20,437 bases of DNA from Anaerolineae bacterium (lineage in GTDB: Bacteria; Chloroflexota; Anaerolineae; 4572-78; NAK82): contig JAUVRU010000005.1 of the NCBI GenBank assembly GCA_030597485.1, positions 1 through 20,437 on the forward strand. The letters are read 5' to 3'. Both the position numbers and the translations under genes were made by a program. A model generated the notes under the pieces. It searched no databases. It was not told where the DNA came from and worked only from the letters and a program-made list of their open reading frames with translations. Positions 8,073 to 16,011 of the stretch are shown here, piece by piece (the first letter of the stretch is position 1; each line of letters opens with the position of its first letter).

Positions 8073-10328
8073 TTGTCTCACCCTCTCTACGTCGCCTTTG
8101 TGTGGCACATGCATCAACCCTATTATCGGGAATACACCGGCGGCGAGTACGTCTTGCCCTGGGCGCGTCTGCATGGGGCCAAAGAGTATATCCACATGGC
8201 CCAGATACTGGCCCAATACCCGGCGATAAAGGCCACCTTCAACTTCGTTCCCTCGCTGGTGGAGCAAATCCTGGCGTATGCTCACGGAGAGGCTGTTGAC
8301 CGGGCGTTGGCCCTCAGCCGCCAGCATGCCTGGTCTGATGACGACAAAGCATACTTGCTTGCTTTCTTCTTCAGTGCCAATTGGGAGAAGGTGATCCGCC
8401 CCTATCCACGCTACAATCAATTGCTGGCGTTGCGACACCAGGTGCGTGGTGGGCACCAGTTGTTGAGTGACGACTTCTATCGGGACCTGGTTGCCTGGTT
8501 TAACCTGGTCTGGATTGACCCCCTGGCGCTGGAGGATGATCCTGAGGTGCTGGCGCTGGTGGAGAAGGGGCAAGGTTTCACCCATGGGGACATCGAGCTG
8601 GTCTTGCGCAAGCAGCAGGAACATTTGGCGCGCGTCATCCCTCTCTACAACGATTTGCGCGATCGGGGGCAGATTGAGCTGACCACCTCGCCCTACTACC
8701 ATCCCATCTTGCCCCTGCTGACCGATCTGGAGACAGCACTTCGCGCCAGCCCGGGGTTACCGTTGCCCGGTGTCTCCTTCCGGCACATTGAGGATGTTAT
8801 GGAGCAGGTGAGACGTGGTGTCGAAGCCCACAGGCGGCACTTCGGCGAAGCGCCCCGTGGACTGTGGCCTTCAGAGGGGGCGGTGTGCCCTGAGATGCTA
8901 CCAGTATTGGAGCGCCATGGCATTCGCTGGTTTGCCACGGACGAAGCCATCCTGGCTCGCTCGCTGGGGGTGAAGATAGACCGCGACCCTGCCGGCCACC
9001 TGAACAACCCCCGTTTCCTCTACCAGCCTTATGCAATGTCGGTTGAGACGGGTCGGACGGCCGTTTCTCCCGGCCCGACCAGGGATCCGCCAATGGCCGC
9101 TATCTTTCGCGATCATACCCTGTCGGATCGAATCGGCTTTGTCTACCAAGGCATGTCTGGCCAGGATGCGGCCGAGGACCTGATCGGTCGACTACACATC
9201 ATCCGTGAGAGACTGGACGATCCCGACCATCCCTATCTGGTTTCCATTATCCTGGATGGTGAAAACTGTTGGGAGAGTTATCCTGACTATGGCGACCCGT
9301 TTCTTCATCATCTCTACCAGCGGCTTACTGAAGAGGAGGCCATCCAGACGGTGACCGTCTCAGAGTACCTGGAACAGTACCCCCCTCGTCAGGCGATCAG
9401 TCGCCTGGCCACCGGTTCGTGGATTGGCGGCAATCTGGAGACCTGGATTGGCGAGGCCGAGCAAAACCAGGCGTGGGAGACACTGGCACAAGTGCGCCGG
9501 GAGTTGGTTGCCTGGCAGAACGCCACGGCCGGCGCCAGCCTGGATGTGCTGGCGGAAGCGTGGCGACAAATCTACATTGCCGAGGGGAGCGACTGGTTCT
9601 GGTGGTACTACAGCCATAACGTGAGCGGCCAGGACCATCTGTTTGATTGCGCTTTTCGGGATCATCTGGCCAGCGTGTATTTCATCATCGGTCGGCCGGT
9701 GCCTCCCTGGCTCACGGAACCGATCCGGGCCATAGCCGAACCGCGCGACTATCGGTCTCCCCATGCCTACATCACGCCCCACTTGGTGGCGGGCGAGGAA
9801 AGCAGCCTGGAGTGGGCGGGCGCCGGCCTTCTGGAGCCAACTGCTTCCACCGGCGCGATGCAGCCGGCCGAGGCCACCCTACTGCGCCGGCTCTACTTCG
9901 GCTACAACCCCAGTTCCCTTTTCTTCCGGCTGGAGTCGCGATCCGCGTTCGGTCCCTACCAGGTCAGCCTTTTCCTCCAGGCCGAGGCGGAGTCAGACCA
10001 ACAGCCCCTATTCCTTACGCTGGAGGAGGAGGTTGAAGTCGGCCAGACACCGTTCGGGGCAAACTGGCGGGTAGACCTGGTGCCCGGCTTTGGCGCTACC
10101 TTGCGCCTGGCCAGCCAGCGGGGAAGCTGGTTGGAGGTAGAATCTTCCGTGGAGAGTACTGCCGGGGAACGTGTATGGGAAGTCTGTCTTCCCCTTGAGG
10201 TGCTGGGTCTTTCGCTGGGCAGCCAGGTTGGCGTGGCTGCTACCCTGGGGCGTGACGATCAAATCATTGAGTCGATTCCTTCCCAGGCCTTGCACTGTTT
10301 CACGCTGGCTGATAGAGAAGATGTCTGA
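8073..10328 (+). CDS. Glycoside hydrolase family 57 (alpha-glucan-acting) with C-terminal beta domain
   Basis: This is a GH57 retaining enzyme of 751 residues, probably an alpha-amylase/amylopullulanase-type hydrolase or glucan-processing enzyme. The first conserved region is HMHQP (12-16). The likely nucleophile is Glu268 in GLWPSEGAV. FATDE (288-292) and ILDGENCWES, with Asp395 as probable acid/base, follow. An alpha-helical region leads to a C-terminal beta-rich domain (about 570-745) resembling the glucodextranase-like DOMON domain. No signal peptide is seen, so a cytoplasmic role such as storage-glucan breakdown is inferred. The start is TTG at 8073, with AGAGG at 8059-8063 overlapping the cooC stop. 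The first in-frame ATG would delete part of the HMHQP region. It is tightly spaced with cooC and the phosphatase, so co-transcription is likely. The exact substrate cannot be read from sequence. Confidence 0.88.
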   Translation: MSHPLYVAFVWHMHQPYYREYTGGEYVLPWARLHGAKEYIHMAQILAQYPAIKATFNFVPSLVEQILAYAHGEAVDRALALSRQHAWSDDDKAYLLAFFFSANWEKVIRPYPRYNQLLALRHQVRGGHQLLSDDFYRDLVAWFNLVWIDPLALEDDPEVLALVEKGQGFTHGDIELVLRKQQEHLARVIPLYNDLRDRGQIELTTSPYYHPILPLLTDLETALRASPGLPLPGVSFRHIEDVMEQVRRGVEAHRRHFGEAPRGLWPSEGAVCPEMLPVLERHGIRWFATDEAILARSLGVKIDRDPAGHLNNPRFLYQPYAMSVETGRTAVSPGPTRDPPMAAIFRDHTLSDRIGFVYQGMSGQDAAEDLIGRLHIIRERLDDPDHPYLVSIILDGENCWESYPDYGDPFLHHLYQRLTEEEAIQTVTVSEYLEQYPPRQAISRLATGSWIGGNLETWIGEAEQNQAWETLAQVRRELVAWQNATAGASLDVLAEAWRQIYIAEGSDWFWWYYSHNVSGQDHLFDCAFRDHLASVYFIIGRPVPPWLTEPIRAIAEPRDYRSPHAYITPHLVAGEESSLEWAGAGLLEPTASTGAMQPAEATLLRRLYFGYNPSSLFFRLESRSAFGPYQVSLFLQAEAESDQQPLFLTLEEEVEVGQTPFGANWRVDLVPGFGATLRLASQRGSWLEVESSVESTAGERVWEVCLPLEVLGLSLGSQVGVAATLGRDDQIIESIPSQALHCFTLADREDV

Positions 10329-10354
10329 TCGGCTTCCTTGTGAGGTGATGTAGA

Positions 10355-11029
10355 GTGAAGTGGCTACGCCTGATGGTGAAGGGTATGGGAATTGCGGTCT
10401 GGCGGCTGCGCCATCATGGGGTGGCTGTCACCTTCACCTGGGCCTGGACTCGCCTGTACCTGTGGACGGTGGGCCGGCCGGTGTGGCGCTATTGCGCCAT
10501 AACGCCTGACCTGTGCGTTGGAGGGCAGATTAACGCCGCTGGCTGGCGATGGCTGGCAGCCCGGGGTATCACCGCCGTCGTGAACATGCGCAGTGAATTC
10601 GATGATGCCGCTCACGGCATAGCCCCGGACGCCTATGTATGGCTGCCTACCCCGGATGACCACGCCCCCACCATGCAGCAGTTGCGCTCAGGCGTGGGTT
10701 TCACCAGCCAGGTCATTCAGCAGGGGGGAAAGGTATACGTGCACTGTGCCAGCGGCGTCGGGCGGGCACCAACCATGGCCGCTGCCTACCTCATCAGCAC
10801 CGGTATGCGGGTGGAGGAAGCGATTGCTCTCATTCGACAGGTCCGACCCTTTGTCAAACCGACCGAGCCACAGCTAGAGATTCTGGAGCAGTTCACAGCC
10901 GAGGTCGAACACCCGGACGAGGCTGATCTGCGCGCCAACCAGCCACTGGGTCTCGGGCAGGACGTGGCAACCTTGGACAGTGGGGATTCCGGCCCTACGA
11001 CTGGTTGCATGCCACCGCCGGGCCGGTAG
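10355..11029 (+). CDS. Dual-specificity-type protein/glucan phosphatase
   Basis: This is a cysteine-based phosphatase of the dual-specificity (PTP) superfamily, 224 residues. The catalytic loop HCASGVGRAPT contains His130, Cys131 and Arg137. The likely general acid is Asp101 or Asp102 in TPDDHAPT. The upstream ITPDLCVGGQ segment is typical of DSP/PTPMT-like enzymes. The N-terminal 45 residues are rich in Trp, Arg and hydrophobics and may associate with membrane, though no clean signal peptide is seen. The GTG start has a good GAGGTGAT at 10342-10349. It begins 26 bases after the GH57 gene, so a role in glucan phosphate removal (as in laforin/SEX4) is an attractive inference. However, no carbohydrate-binding module is present, and a phosphoprotein or phospholipid substrate is equally possible. 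The last roughly 35 residues look unconserved. Confidence 0.8.
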   Translation: MKWLRLMVKGMGIAVWRLRHHGVAVTFTWAWTRLYLWTVGRPVWRYCAITPDLCVGGQINAAGWRWLAARGITAVVNMRSEFDDAAHGIAPDAYVWLPTPDDHAPTMQQLRSGVGFTSQVIQQGGKVYVHCASGVGRAPTMAAAYLISTGMRVEEAIALIRQVRPFVKPTEPQLEILEQFTAEVEHPDEADLRANQPLGLGQDVATLDSGDSGPTTGCMPPPGR

Positions 11030-11069
11030 GCCACTTCCATTGATCCGAAACGAGATTTCTCCCTCTGCC

Positions 11070-11149
11070 TTCGCTCATTCGCCCATTCGCCCATTCGCTG
11101 ACTCGCCCGTTCGCTCATTCGCTGATTCGCTGACTCGCCCATTCGCCCC
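11070..11149. repeat. Array of about ten imperfect 8-bp units at the convergent junction
   Basis: Ten consecutive octamers fit the pattern TTCGCYCA/TTCGCTGA (variants start CTCG or end CCCG) between 11070 and 11149. The period of 8 is not a multiple of three. The array lies between two convergent genes and contains the stop codon of the gamma subunit gene, so the last residues of that protein are encoded by the repeat. It is a simple-sequence array, not CRISPR, because there are no distinct spacers. Confidence 0.85.
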
Positions 11150-11684
11150 TCTCGGCTATTTGGGCTCCCTCTTGCACTGCTTGCCGATTGGGCTCCAACA
11201 GGTAACGCTTGCGCTCAGGCAGGTGATCCTGCAATGCCTGCACGATTGCTTCTACGGGCAGTATCTTGGTGGCTTTCGCCAACGCACCCAACGCCACCAT
11301 ATTGGCCACCCTGACATCTCCCAGCTGGGTGGCAACGTCGCTGGCGGGGACGGGCACACACGTGATATCAGGTCGATGAGACGGTGCAGAGACGAGCGAG
11401 ATGTTGGCCACCAATACCCCTCCGGCTTTGATCAGCGGCTCGTACTTTTCCATAGAGGGGTTGTTCAGAACAACAGCGGCATCCGGATAACGGACAACGG
11501 GCGAACCGATTTCCTCGTCGCGGACAATCACAGTGGCATTGGCTGTTCCCCCTCGCATCTCCGGCCCATAGCTGGGGATCCAGGTGACGTGTTTGCCGTG
11601 GTCCATCCCGGCGTAGGCCAACACCATGCCGGCGAACAGCGTTCCCTGACCTCCAAAACCAGATATCACGATGGCTTGTTGCAC
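11115..11684 (-). CDS. korC: 2-oxoacid:ferredoxin oxidoreductase, gamma subunit
   Basis: This is the gamma (catalytic-domain-associated) subunit of a four-subunit, CoA-acylating 2-oxoacid:ferredoxin oxidoreductase. The N-terminal ISGFGGQGTLFAG (residues 7-19) and the later PSYGPEMRGGTAN segment are diagnostic for the KorC/VorC/PorC gamma family. The length, 189 residues, is normal apart from the tail. The GTG start is supported by GGAGGAA (complement of 11688-11694). The gene is the last of the operon delta-alpha-beta-gamma, 18 bases after the beta stop. Its last dozen residues (AERGEWASQRISE) are read from the octamer array, suggesting that repeat growth moved the stop codon. The 2-oxoacid (pyruvate, 2-oxoglutarate or branched-chain) cannot be decided from this subunit. 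Confidence 0.9.
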   Translation of the reverse strand: MQQAIVISGFGGQGTLFAGMVLAYAGMDHGKHVTWIPSYGPEMRGGTANATVIVRDEEIGSPVVRYPDAAVVLNNPSMEKYEPLIKAGGVLVANISLVSAPSHRPDITCVPVPASDVATQLGDVRVANMVALGALAKATKILPVEAIVQALQDHLPERKRYLLEPNRQAVQEGAQIAERGEWASQRISE

Positions 11685-11702
11685 GGCTTCCTCCGTGGCG
11701 TA

Positions 11703-12476
11703 CTACTGTAGCTGTTTGGCGATGTCTGACACTTTGTAGTCACCCAGCGGGTAGTAGGGCTCCATGTCTTCCTTGATCCACTCCAGAGCCTGGGCGGGAT
11801 TCAGCCTCCAGTTGGTGGGGCAGGAAGACAGGAACTCAACCAACGCGAATCCGACTCCTTCCATCTGCACCCGGAATGCCGTTCGGATGGCTTGGCGGGC
11901 CGCCTTGATGGTGCGTGCATCATAGACGGATCGGCGCACAACGTAGGCAGCCCCGGGGAGCCCGGCCAGCAATTCGGCCATCCGCACCGGCATACCCATC
12001 GTCTCCACGTCACGTCCTCTCGGTGATGACGTGGTGATCTGGCCTGGCAGACTGGTGGGCGCCATTTGCCCGCCGGTCATGCCGTAGATGGCGTTGTTAA
12101 CGAAGAAGACGGTGATGTTCTCTCCACGCGCGGCTGCCCACACGATCTCGGCCATGCCGATGGAAGCCAGATCGCCATCCCCCTGGTAGGTGAAGACTAC
12201 CTTATCTGGTTCTACTCGCTTGATGCCGGTGGCCATAGCTGGCGCTCGCCCGTGCGCGGCCATGACTCCATCAACCTCCAGATAATCGGTAAGGAACAGA
12301 GCGCACCCCACCGGTGCCACCGCAATGGTCGTCTCCTGGATACCCAGGTCATCAATTGCCTCGGCGATCAACTTATGGATAAGGCCGTGCGTGCACCCCG
12401 GGCAATAGCCGGTAGAAACGCTGGCGAGTGCCCGTGGCCGTTGATATACTACCCGCTCTTCCCATTGCTGTTTCAT
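11703..12476 (-). CDS. korB: 2-oxoacid:ferredoxin oxidoreductase, beta (TPP-binding) subunit
   Basis: This subunit binds thiamine diphosphate and a proximal [4Fe-4S] cluster. The TPP/Mg motif is GDGD (99-102) followed about 27 residues later by NN (127-128, in FFVNNAIYG). Cluster cysteines are Cys25 and Cys28 (YCPGC), Cys58 (VGCALF) and Cys219 (SSCPTNW). The chosen ATG at 12476 has AAGGAA (complement of 12483-12488) six bases upstream. A longer reading from 12560 would add 28 residues that look unlike the family and would overlap the palindromic region. The protein is 257 residues. The sequence resembles KorB/VorB of 2-oxoglutarate or branched-chain enzymes more than the long PorB of single-chain enzymes; this is a judgement by eye. 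It is separated from alpha by an unusual 299-base gap. Confidence 0.9.
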   Translation of the reverse strand: MKQQWEERVVYQRPRALASVSTGYCPGCTHGLIHKLIAEAIDDLGIQETTIAVAPVGCALFLTDYLEVDGVMAAHGRAPAMATGIKRVEPDKVVFTYQGDGDLASIGMAEIVWAAARGENITVFFVNNAIYGMTGGQMAPTSLPGQITTSSPRGRDVETMGMPVRMAELLAGLPGAAYVVRRSVYDARTIKAARQAIRTAFRVQMEGVGFALVEFLSSCPTNWRLNPAQALEWIKEDMEPYYPLGDYKVSDIAKQLQ

Positions 12477-12563
12477 CGTTTGTTCCTTCATCATGTTCCA
12501 GCAAACCCGATCGCTGAGCAGGGTGGTCTGGCGCAGTTTCCTCCGTATGGAAACCGTCAATTC

Positions 12564-12661
12564 CTACCACGAAGCCACAAGGGCACTGAGAAAACGGATG
12601 AAGAGGATACTTCCAAGTTGAGCGTTTTTCTCAAAGCCTTCGTGTCTTTGCGTCTTGGTAG
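12564..12661. repeat. Palindromic intergenic element between alpha and beta subunit genes
   Basis: Imperfect inverted arms occupy about 12564-12594 and 12625-12661. The outermost CTACCA/TGGTAG (12564-12569, 12656-12661) and the inner TGAGAAAA/TTTTCTCA (12587-12594, 12626-12633) are perfect. Between them, the CACGAAG-ACAAGG and CCTTCGTGTCTTTG segments pair imperfectly. A loop of about 31 bases separates the arms. It would form a long hairpin in the operon mRNA. Its form recalls dispersed small palindromic repeats (CACGAAG/CTTCGTG type) seen in many bacterial genomes, which is recollection and was not searched. The remainder of the 299-base gap (12477-12563 and 12662-12775) shows no gene. Confidence 0.7.
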
Positions 12662-12775
12662 TTGGAACATAGCCCACCTGAACGCGTACTCCGCATGCAG
12701 GCGTTTCCCTGCCTTCAACGGGGGAGTGGTGTTTAGGCCTGAACCGTTGCCTCTCTGGCAGGGGGGAGCAGCTAT

Positions 12776-13825
12776 CTAGGCCCGCAGCGACATAATCACA
12801 TCCAGGATCTCGTCAGGAACCGGAACGCTGCCACCAGGTCGCCCATAGAGATGGACTGGCGCTCGACCTTGAACTGCTAGCCGCACGTCGTCGACCATCT
12901 GGCCGGTGTTCATCTCCACCACCAGCACAGTCTGCACCCGGTCTAACAGTTCTTCGATGGCTGTGCTGGGGAAAGGAAGTAGCGTGATGGGGCGCAGCAT
13001 ACCGGCCCGAATTCCCTGCTCTCGTGCTTCCCGAATCGCCGTCTTGGTTATGCGAGCAGCACTGCCAAAGGCTACAATCAGAATCTCGGCGTCATCGACC
13101 AGCGTCAGCTCGCAACGAACCTCCTCGGCCTGGATTCTATCCAGCTTGGCCTTCAGCCGCCAGTTGATGGCTTCCATGACTTCTGCGTCAAGGAAGACGG
13201 AAGTGATGACATTCTTCAAGCGACCTTTGGCACCAGTCACCGCCCAGTCCGGGCGGGTAGCAGGTAGACTCTTCATGGGAGGTAATTCGGCTGGCTCCAT
13301 CATCTGCCCTATCATTCCGTCGCCAGCCACGATAACAATCGTGCGGTATTTCTCGGCCAGGTCAAAGGCAAGCCCGGTCAGGTCTGCCGCTTCTTGCACC
13401 GAACTGGGGGCCAAAACGATGCTGCGAGAATCACCGTGGCCCGCGGTCTTGGTGACCTGATTGTAGTCGCCCTGTGCCGGCTGGATGTTGCCCAGGCCCG
13501 GTCCCCCTCGCATGACGTCGACCACGACCACAGGCACCTCGGAGATGGCAATATACGAGAGGCCTTCCTGCATCAGGCTGATGCCTGGTCCTGAGGATGA
13601 GGTCATCACCCGGGCGCCGGCGCAGGCGGCTCCGTACACCATGTTGATGGCCGCCACCTCGCTCTCCGCCTGCAAGAATACGCGGCCCAGCTCAGGCATA
13701 CGCCCGGCCATATGTTCCAACAGCTCGGTCTGGGGGGTAATGGGATAGCCAAAGAACGCTTCGACCCCCGCCCGAATGGCTGCTTCGGCAATAGCTACAT
13801 TGCCTACCAACAGTTCCTTTGCCAC
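12776..13825 (-). CDS. korA: 2-oxoacid:ferredoxin oxidoreductase, alpha subunit
   Basis: This subunit forms the pyrimidine-binding half of the thiamine-dependent active site. Family signatures are GYPITPQTE (about 26-34), [15 protein letters not shown] (about 52-66), [14 protein letters not shown] and the [11 protein letters not shown] segment. The 349-residue length and these motifs match the KorA/VorA class. A C-terminal transketolase-like domain follows (about 240-345), containing VEMNTGQM. The GTG start has GGAGGA (complement of 13834-13839) eight bases upstream. The ferredoxin-like delta subunit ends 15 bases upstream of this start. With acetyl-CoA pathway genes nearby, reductive carboxylation of acetyl-CoA or succinyl-CoA is plausible, but branched-chain amino acid metabolism is equally compatible. 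Confidence 0.9.
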   Translation of the reverse strand: MAKELLVGNVAIAEAAIRAGVEAFFGYPITPQTELLEHMAGRMPELGRVFLQAESEVAAINMVYGAACAGARVMTSSSGPGISLMQEGLSYIAISEVPVVVVDVMRGGPGLGNIQPAQGDYNQVTKTAGHGDSRSIVLAPSSVQEAADLTGLAFDLAEKYRTIVIVAGDGMIGQMMEPAELPPMKSLPATRPDWAVTGAKGRLKNVITSVFLDAEVMEAINWRLKAKLDRIQAEEVRCELTLVDDAEILIVAFGSAARITKTAIREAREQGIRAGMLRPITLLPFPSTAIEELLDRVQTVLVVEMNTGQMVDDVRLAVQGRAPVHLYGRPGGSVPVPDEILDVIMSLRA

Positions 13826-13840
13826 CGTCCGGCTCCTCCC

Positions 13841-14116
13841 CTATGCCGCCGCTGACAGTCTGGTATCGGCGTCGCTTTGACCATTCTGTGATCTAACCTT
13901 GACCTCACGAAAGACAGTGATGGCCGCATCTGGACAAATCGTGGCGCAGAGCGTGCATCCGGTGCACCGATGGTGTGGGTCAACCAGCCTGGCCGGCCGG
14001 TAGCCCTTGGTGTTGTAATAGTCGGCCATTTGGATGAGCCCGGTTGGACACATCGGAAGGCACAACTCACAACCCTTGCACGCTTCTTCATCGACCACGA
14101 TGCGGCCCTTGGCCAT
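13841..14116 (-). CDS. korD: 2-oxoacid:ferredoxin oxidoreductase, delta (2[4Fe-4S] ferredoxin) subunit
   Basis: This 91-residue ferredoxin-type subunit carries electrons from the beta subunit cluster to soluble ferredoxin. Two complete CX2CX2CX3CP motifs are visible: CKGCELCLPMCP (13-24) and CTGCTLCATICP (51-62). The ATG has GGAGGAA (complement of 14125-14131) eight bases upstream. It is the first oxidoreductase gene of the operon and starts 36 bases downstream of the radical SAM gene stop, implying co-transcription. The final 15 residues are polar and unconserved. A free-standing ferredoxin is unlikely given its place beside alpha, beta and gamma. Confidence 0.92.
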   Translation of the reverse strand: MAKGRIVVDEEACKGCELCLPMCPTGLIQMADYYNTKGYRPARLVDPHHRCTGCTLCATICPDAAITVFREVKVRSQNGQSDADTRLSAAA

Positions 14117-14152
14117 GCTGTTCGTTCCTCCAACGCCTGTTAGCTCACCGCC

Positions 14153-15919
14153 TCAAGATACTTGATGGTCGCTTCTGCCTTGCCACCATTCTCTGACGGC
14201 CAGCCACGCCCGCCGGACACTACCCAGGGCGGCCCTGTCGTCCACGGTGGACCGTCGGATGTTATCTTGGCGCCAAGTGGAAAGGCGCTGGTTCCACAGT
14301 CCGGCCCGGTTTGCCGCGTCAATGCGCGGTTTCAGAGCGCTCAATGTGTCCTGAAGCCGTTCGGTGTCATCCAAGGCCATCGCCTGGTCAATTTCGGCCA
14401 TCAATTGGTGAGCTTGAACGACGGACTCCTGCATCTTCCGCGCCTGCCCGGCCGGGACGAAGCCGTGTTTGGCCCTGATTTGGGCCAGAGCACCGGTCGA
14501 GTCGTATGTCGCCCGAGCGATGTCGTCGCGGCTCATCCAGACAGTCTCGTAGTTGAGCGCATGTTTCCAGCTGGGAGTCAATAGAGCGCGTCGGTGTTCC
14601 TCCAGTGTGCGGAAGAGCAGGCGATAGCCGGTCTGCTCCGGTTCTTCAAAGGCCAGACTGCCCGGGTCCAGGAAGGGCATAAGGGGGGCGACGAAGGGTT
14701 GCAGTCGTCCATCGCCGTTGAATCCGGTCAACAACTCGTCGCAATAAGCCACCGTGTCCATCACCGAGTCATAGTCCTGGCACGGTAGCCCGATTGTGAA
14801 ATAGAGGCGCACCTGAGCATATCCCGACGACAACGCGTCCTCAATGGTTTTCTCCACAGCCGAGTTGCTGTAAGGCCTGCCGATTGCCTCTCGTATGTGG
14901 GGATCGTGGGAGTCCATGGGGATCTCCAGTGCCACCTGAGGCAACGCCCTGGCCACATCGTCCAGAAGCTCGCGGGGCGCGGGTTGGAACAGATCAAAGC
15001 ATACGAGATCGGGAAATCCGCCAAGTGCCCGTATGAAACGACGGGCATAATCCATGCCATTTTGGGTGATGTCGCCGGCAACGTAGGCGGCCCCATCCCG
15101 GTGACGCTGAGCATCGTACAGATCCTCAGCCAATCGCTCTGGCGAACGGTAGGCGGGTGTGGAACGTCCGTTCAACTGCCGTGCGGCGCGCGCTGATGTG
15201 CCGCATTGGGTGCAATGGTGAGTGCAGCCCCGGGCCATCATAGAGACGGAGAACGGGGCGTGGGTCTGGCGAGCAAAGGGCACACATCCCGGCCAGCCGT
15301 CCTCTATGCTGGAGTCTGTCCAGCGCCACTCCCCGCTGAAGTCCAGGTCATCAAGTGATTCCAATGGTGGCGCCATCGGGTTCTCCATCACCTGCCCTTC
15401 GCGGGTGCTCCACGTGAGGCTGGGTATCTGGCCCGGCATCTGTCCCTGTGACATGGATTTCATCAGGCTCAGCAACGCGTTCTCCGTTGAATCGCCACGC
15501 AGCACGTAGTCGACCTGGGGATAGTTCATCAACTCGCGATGATAATGGGTGGCAGCCTGCCCCATGAGAACCACTGGGGTGTCGGGGTGGAATGTCTTGA
15601 CAATTTGAGCTACGGCCAGGGCACCTTGGGCGTGCGCCAGCCAGTGCAGGTCTATGCCAAACGCCAGCGGCTCAAGGGATGCAATGGTTCCTTCGGCGTC
15701 AAAGTGTGGGTCTGCCAGCATGTGCCTGGCCAGATTGACAATACGGACGCGATAACCGTTCTGCTCCAAATGCCCGGCCAGCGCGCCATAAGTCAGTGGA
15801 TACCTGTCCAGTGCAAAAGGGGGCAGCACGAAGTCACCCAGCGGGCCGTAAAGGACCGTTTCCTGCCGGAAATCGTAGATGCTGGGAGCGTGCAGCAGCA
15901 CCAGGTTTGGAGAAGTCAT
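14153..15919 (-). CDS. B12-binding-type radical SAM protein, unknown function
   Basis: The 588-residue protein has an N-terminal Rossmann-like region typical of cobalamin-binding radical SAM enzymes (about 1-155, with LVLLHAPS near the start and VVLMGQAATHYH later). No clear DxHxxG cobalamin ligand motif is seen. A radical SAM barrel follows, with Cys232, Cys236 and Cys239 (ARGCTHHCTQCG, CX3CX2C) that bind the [4Fe-4S]-SAM cluster. TIGLPCQDYDS is a conserved barrel segment. The C-terminal roughly 120 residues are helical and charged. It may belong to the Ta0216-like B12/radical SAM group, which is a tentative recollection. ATG 15919 is preferred over TTG 15928 because GAGAGGG (complement of 15929-15935) lies nine bases upstream. 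It precedes the ferredoxin subunit by 36 bases, so a function connected with the oxidoreductase or its product is inferred. Confidence 0.8.
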   Translation of the reverse strand: MTSPNLVLLHAPSIYDFRQETVLYGPLGDFVLPPFALDRYPLTYGALAGHLEQNGYRVRIVNLARHMLADPHFDAEGTIASLEPLAFGIDLHWLAHAQGALAVAQIVKTFHPDTPVVLMGQAATHYHRELMNYPQVDYVLRGDSTENALLSLMKSMSQGQMPGQIPSLTWSTREGQVMENPMAPPLESLDDLDFSGEWRWTDSSIEDGWPGCVPFARQTHAPFSVSMMARGCTHHCTQCGTSARAARQLNGRSTPAYRSPERLAEDLYDAQRHRDGAAYVAGDITQNGMDYARRFIRALGGFPDLVCFDLFQPAPRELLDDVARALPQVALEIPMDSHDPHIREAIGRPYSNSAVEKTIEDALSSGYAQVRLYFTIGLPCQDYDSVMDTVAYCDELLTGFNGDGRLQPFVAPLMPFLDPGSLAFEEPEQTGYRLLFRTLEEHRRALLTPSWKHALNYETVWMSRDDIARATYDSTGALAQIRAKHGFVPAGQARKMQESVVQAHQLMAEIDQAMALDDTERLQDTLSALKPRIDAANRAGLWNQRLSTWRQDNIRRSTVDDRAALGSVRRAWLAVREWWQGRSDHQVS

Positions 15920-15971
15920 CGGAAACAACCCTCTCGCTTGCCCTCACCTGATCGGTGGGCTGAGATGGTCC

Positions 15972-15991
15972 GCACCGGTGGGACCCGGTGC
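15972..15991 (-). terminator. Hairpin between nfnB and the radical SAM gene
   Basis: A perfect 7-bp stem pairs GCACCGG (15972-15978) with CCGGTGC (15985-15991) around six bases. It lies 20 bases past the nfnB stop and 52 bases before the radical SAM start. There is no T-run. It may attenuate transcription or protect the nfnAB part of the message rather than end it, since no separate promoter is evident in the gap. Confidence 0.4.
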
Positions 15992-16011
15992 CTGTATCCT
16001 CAATCTGGCCC

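Noticed and set aside
7584..8702. Long minus-strand open frame opposite cooC and the GH57 gene
   Set aside because: It spans two well-supported plus-strand genes and shows no motif or ribosome site of its own.
10786..11142. Minus-strand frame encoding MGESANQRMSERASQR-like sequence
   Set aside because: Its start is read from the octamer array and the rest is antisense to the phosphatase gene. Low-complexity translation of a repeat, not a gene.
11070..11149. CRISPR array
   Set aside because: Units are 8 bp, contiguous and imperfect, with no spacers and no cas genes.
12066..12779. Plus-strand open frame over the beta subunit gene and the palindromic element
   Set aside because: Mostly antisense to a well-supported gene, then passes through the inverted repeat. 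No protein-family features.
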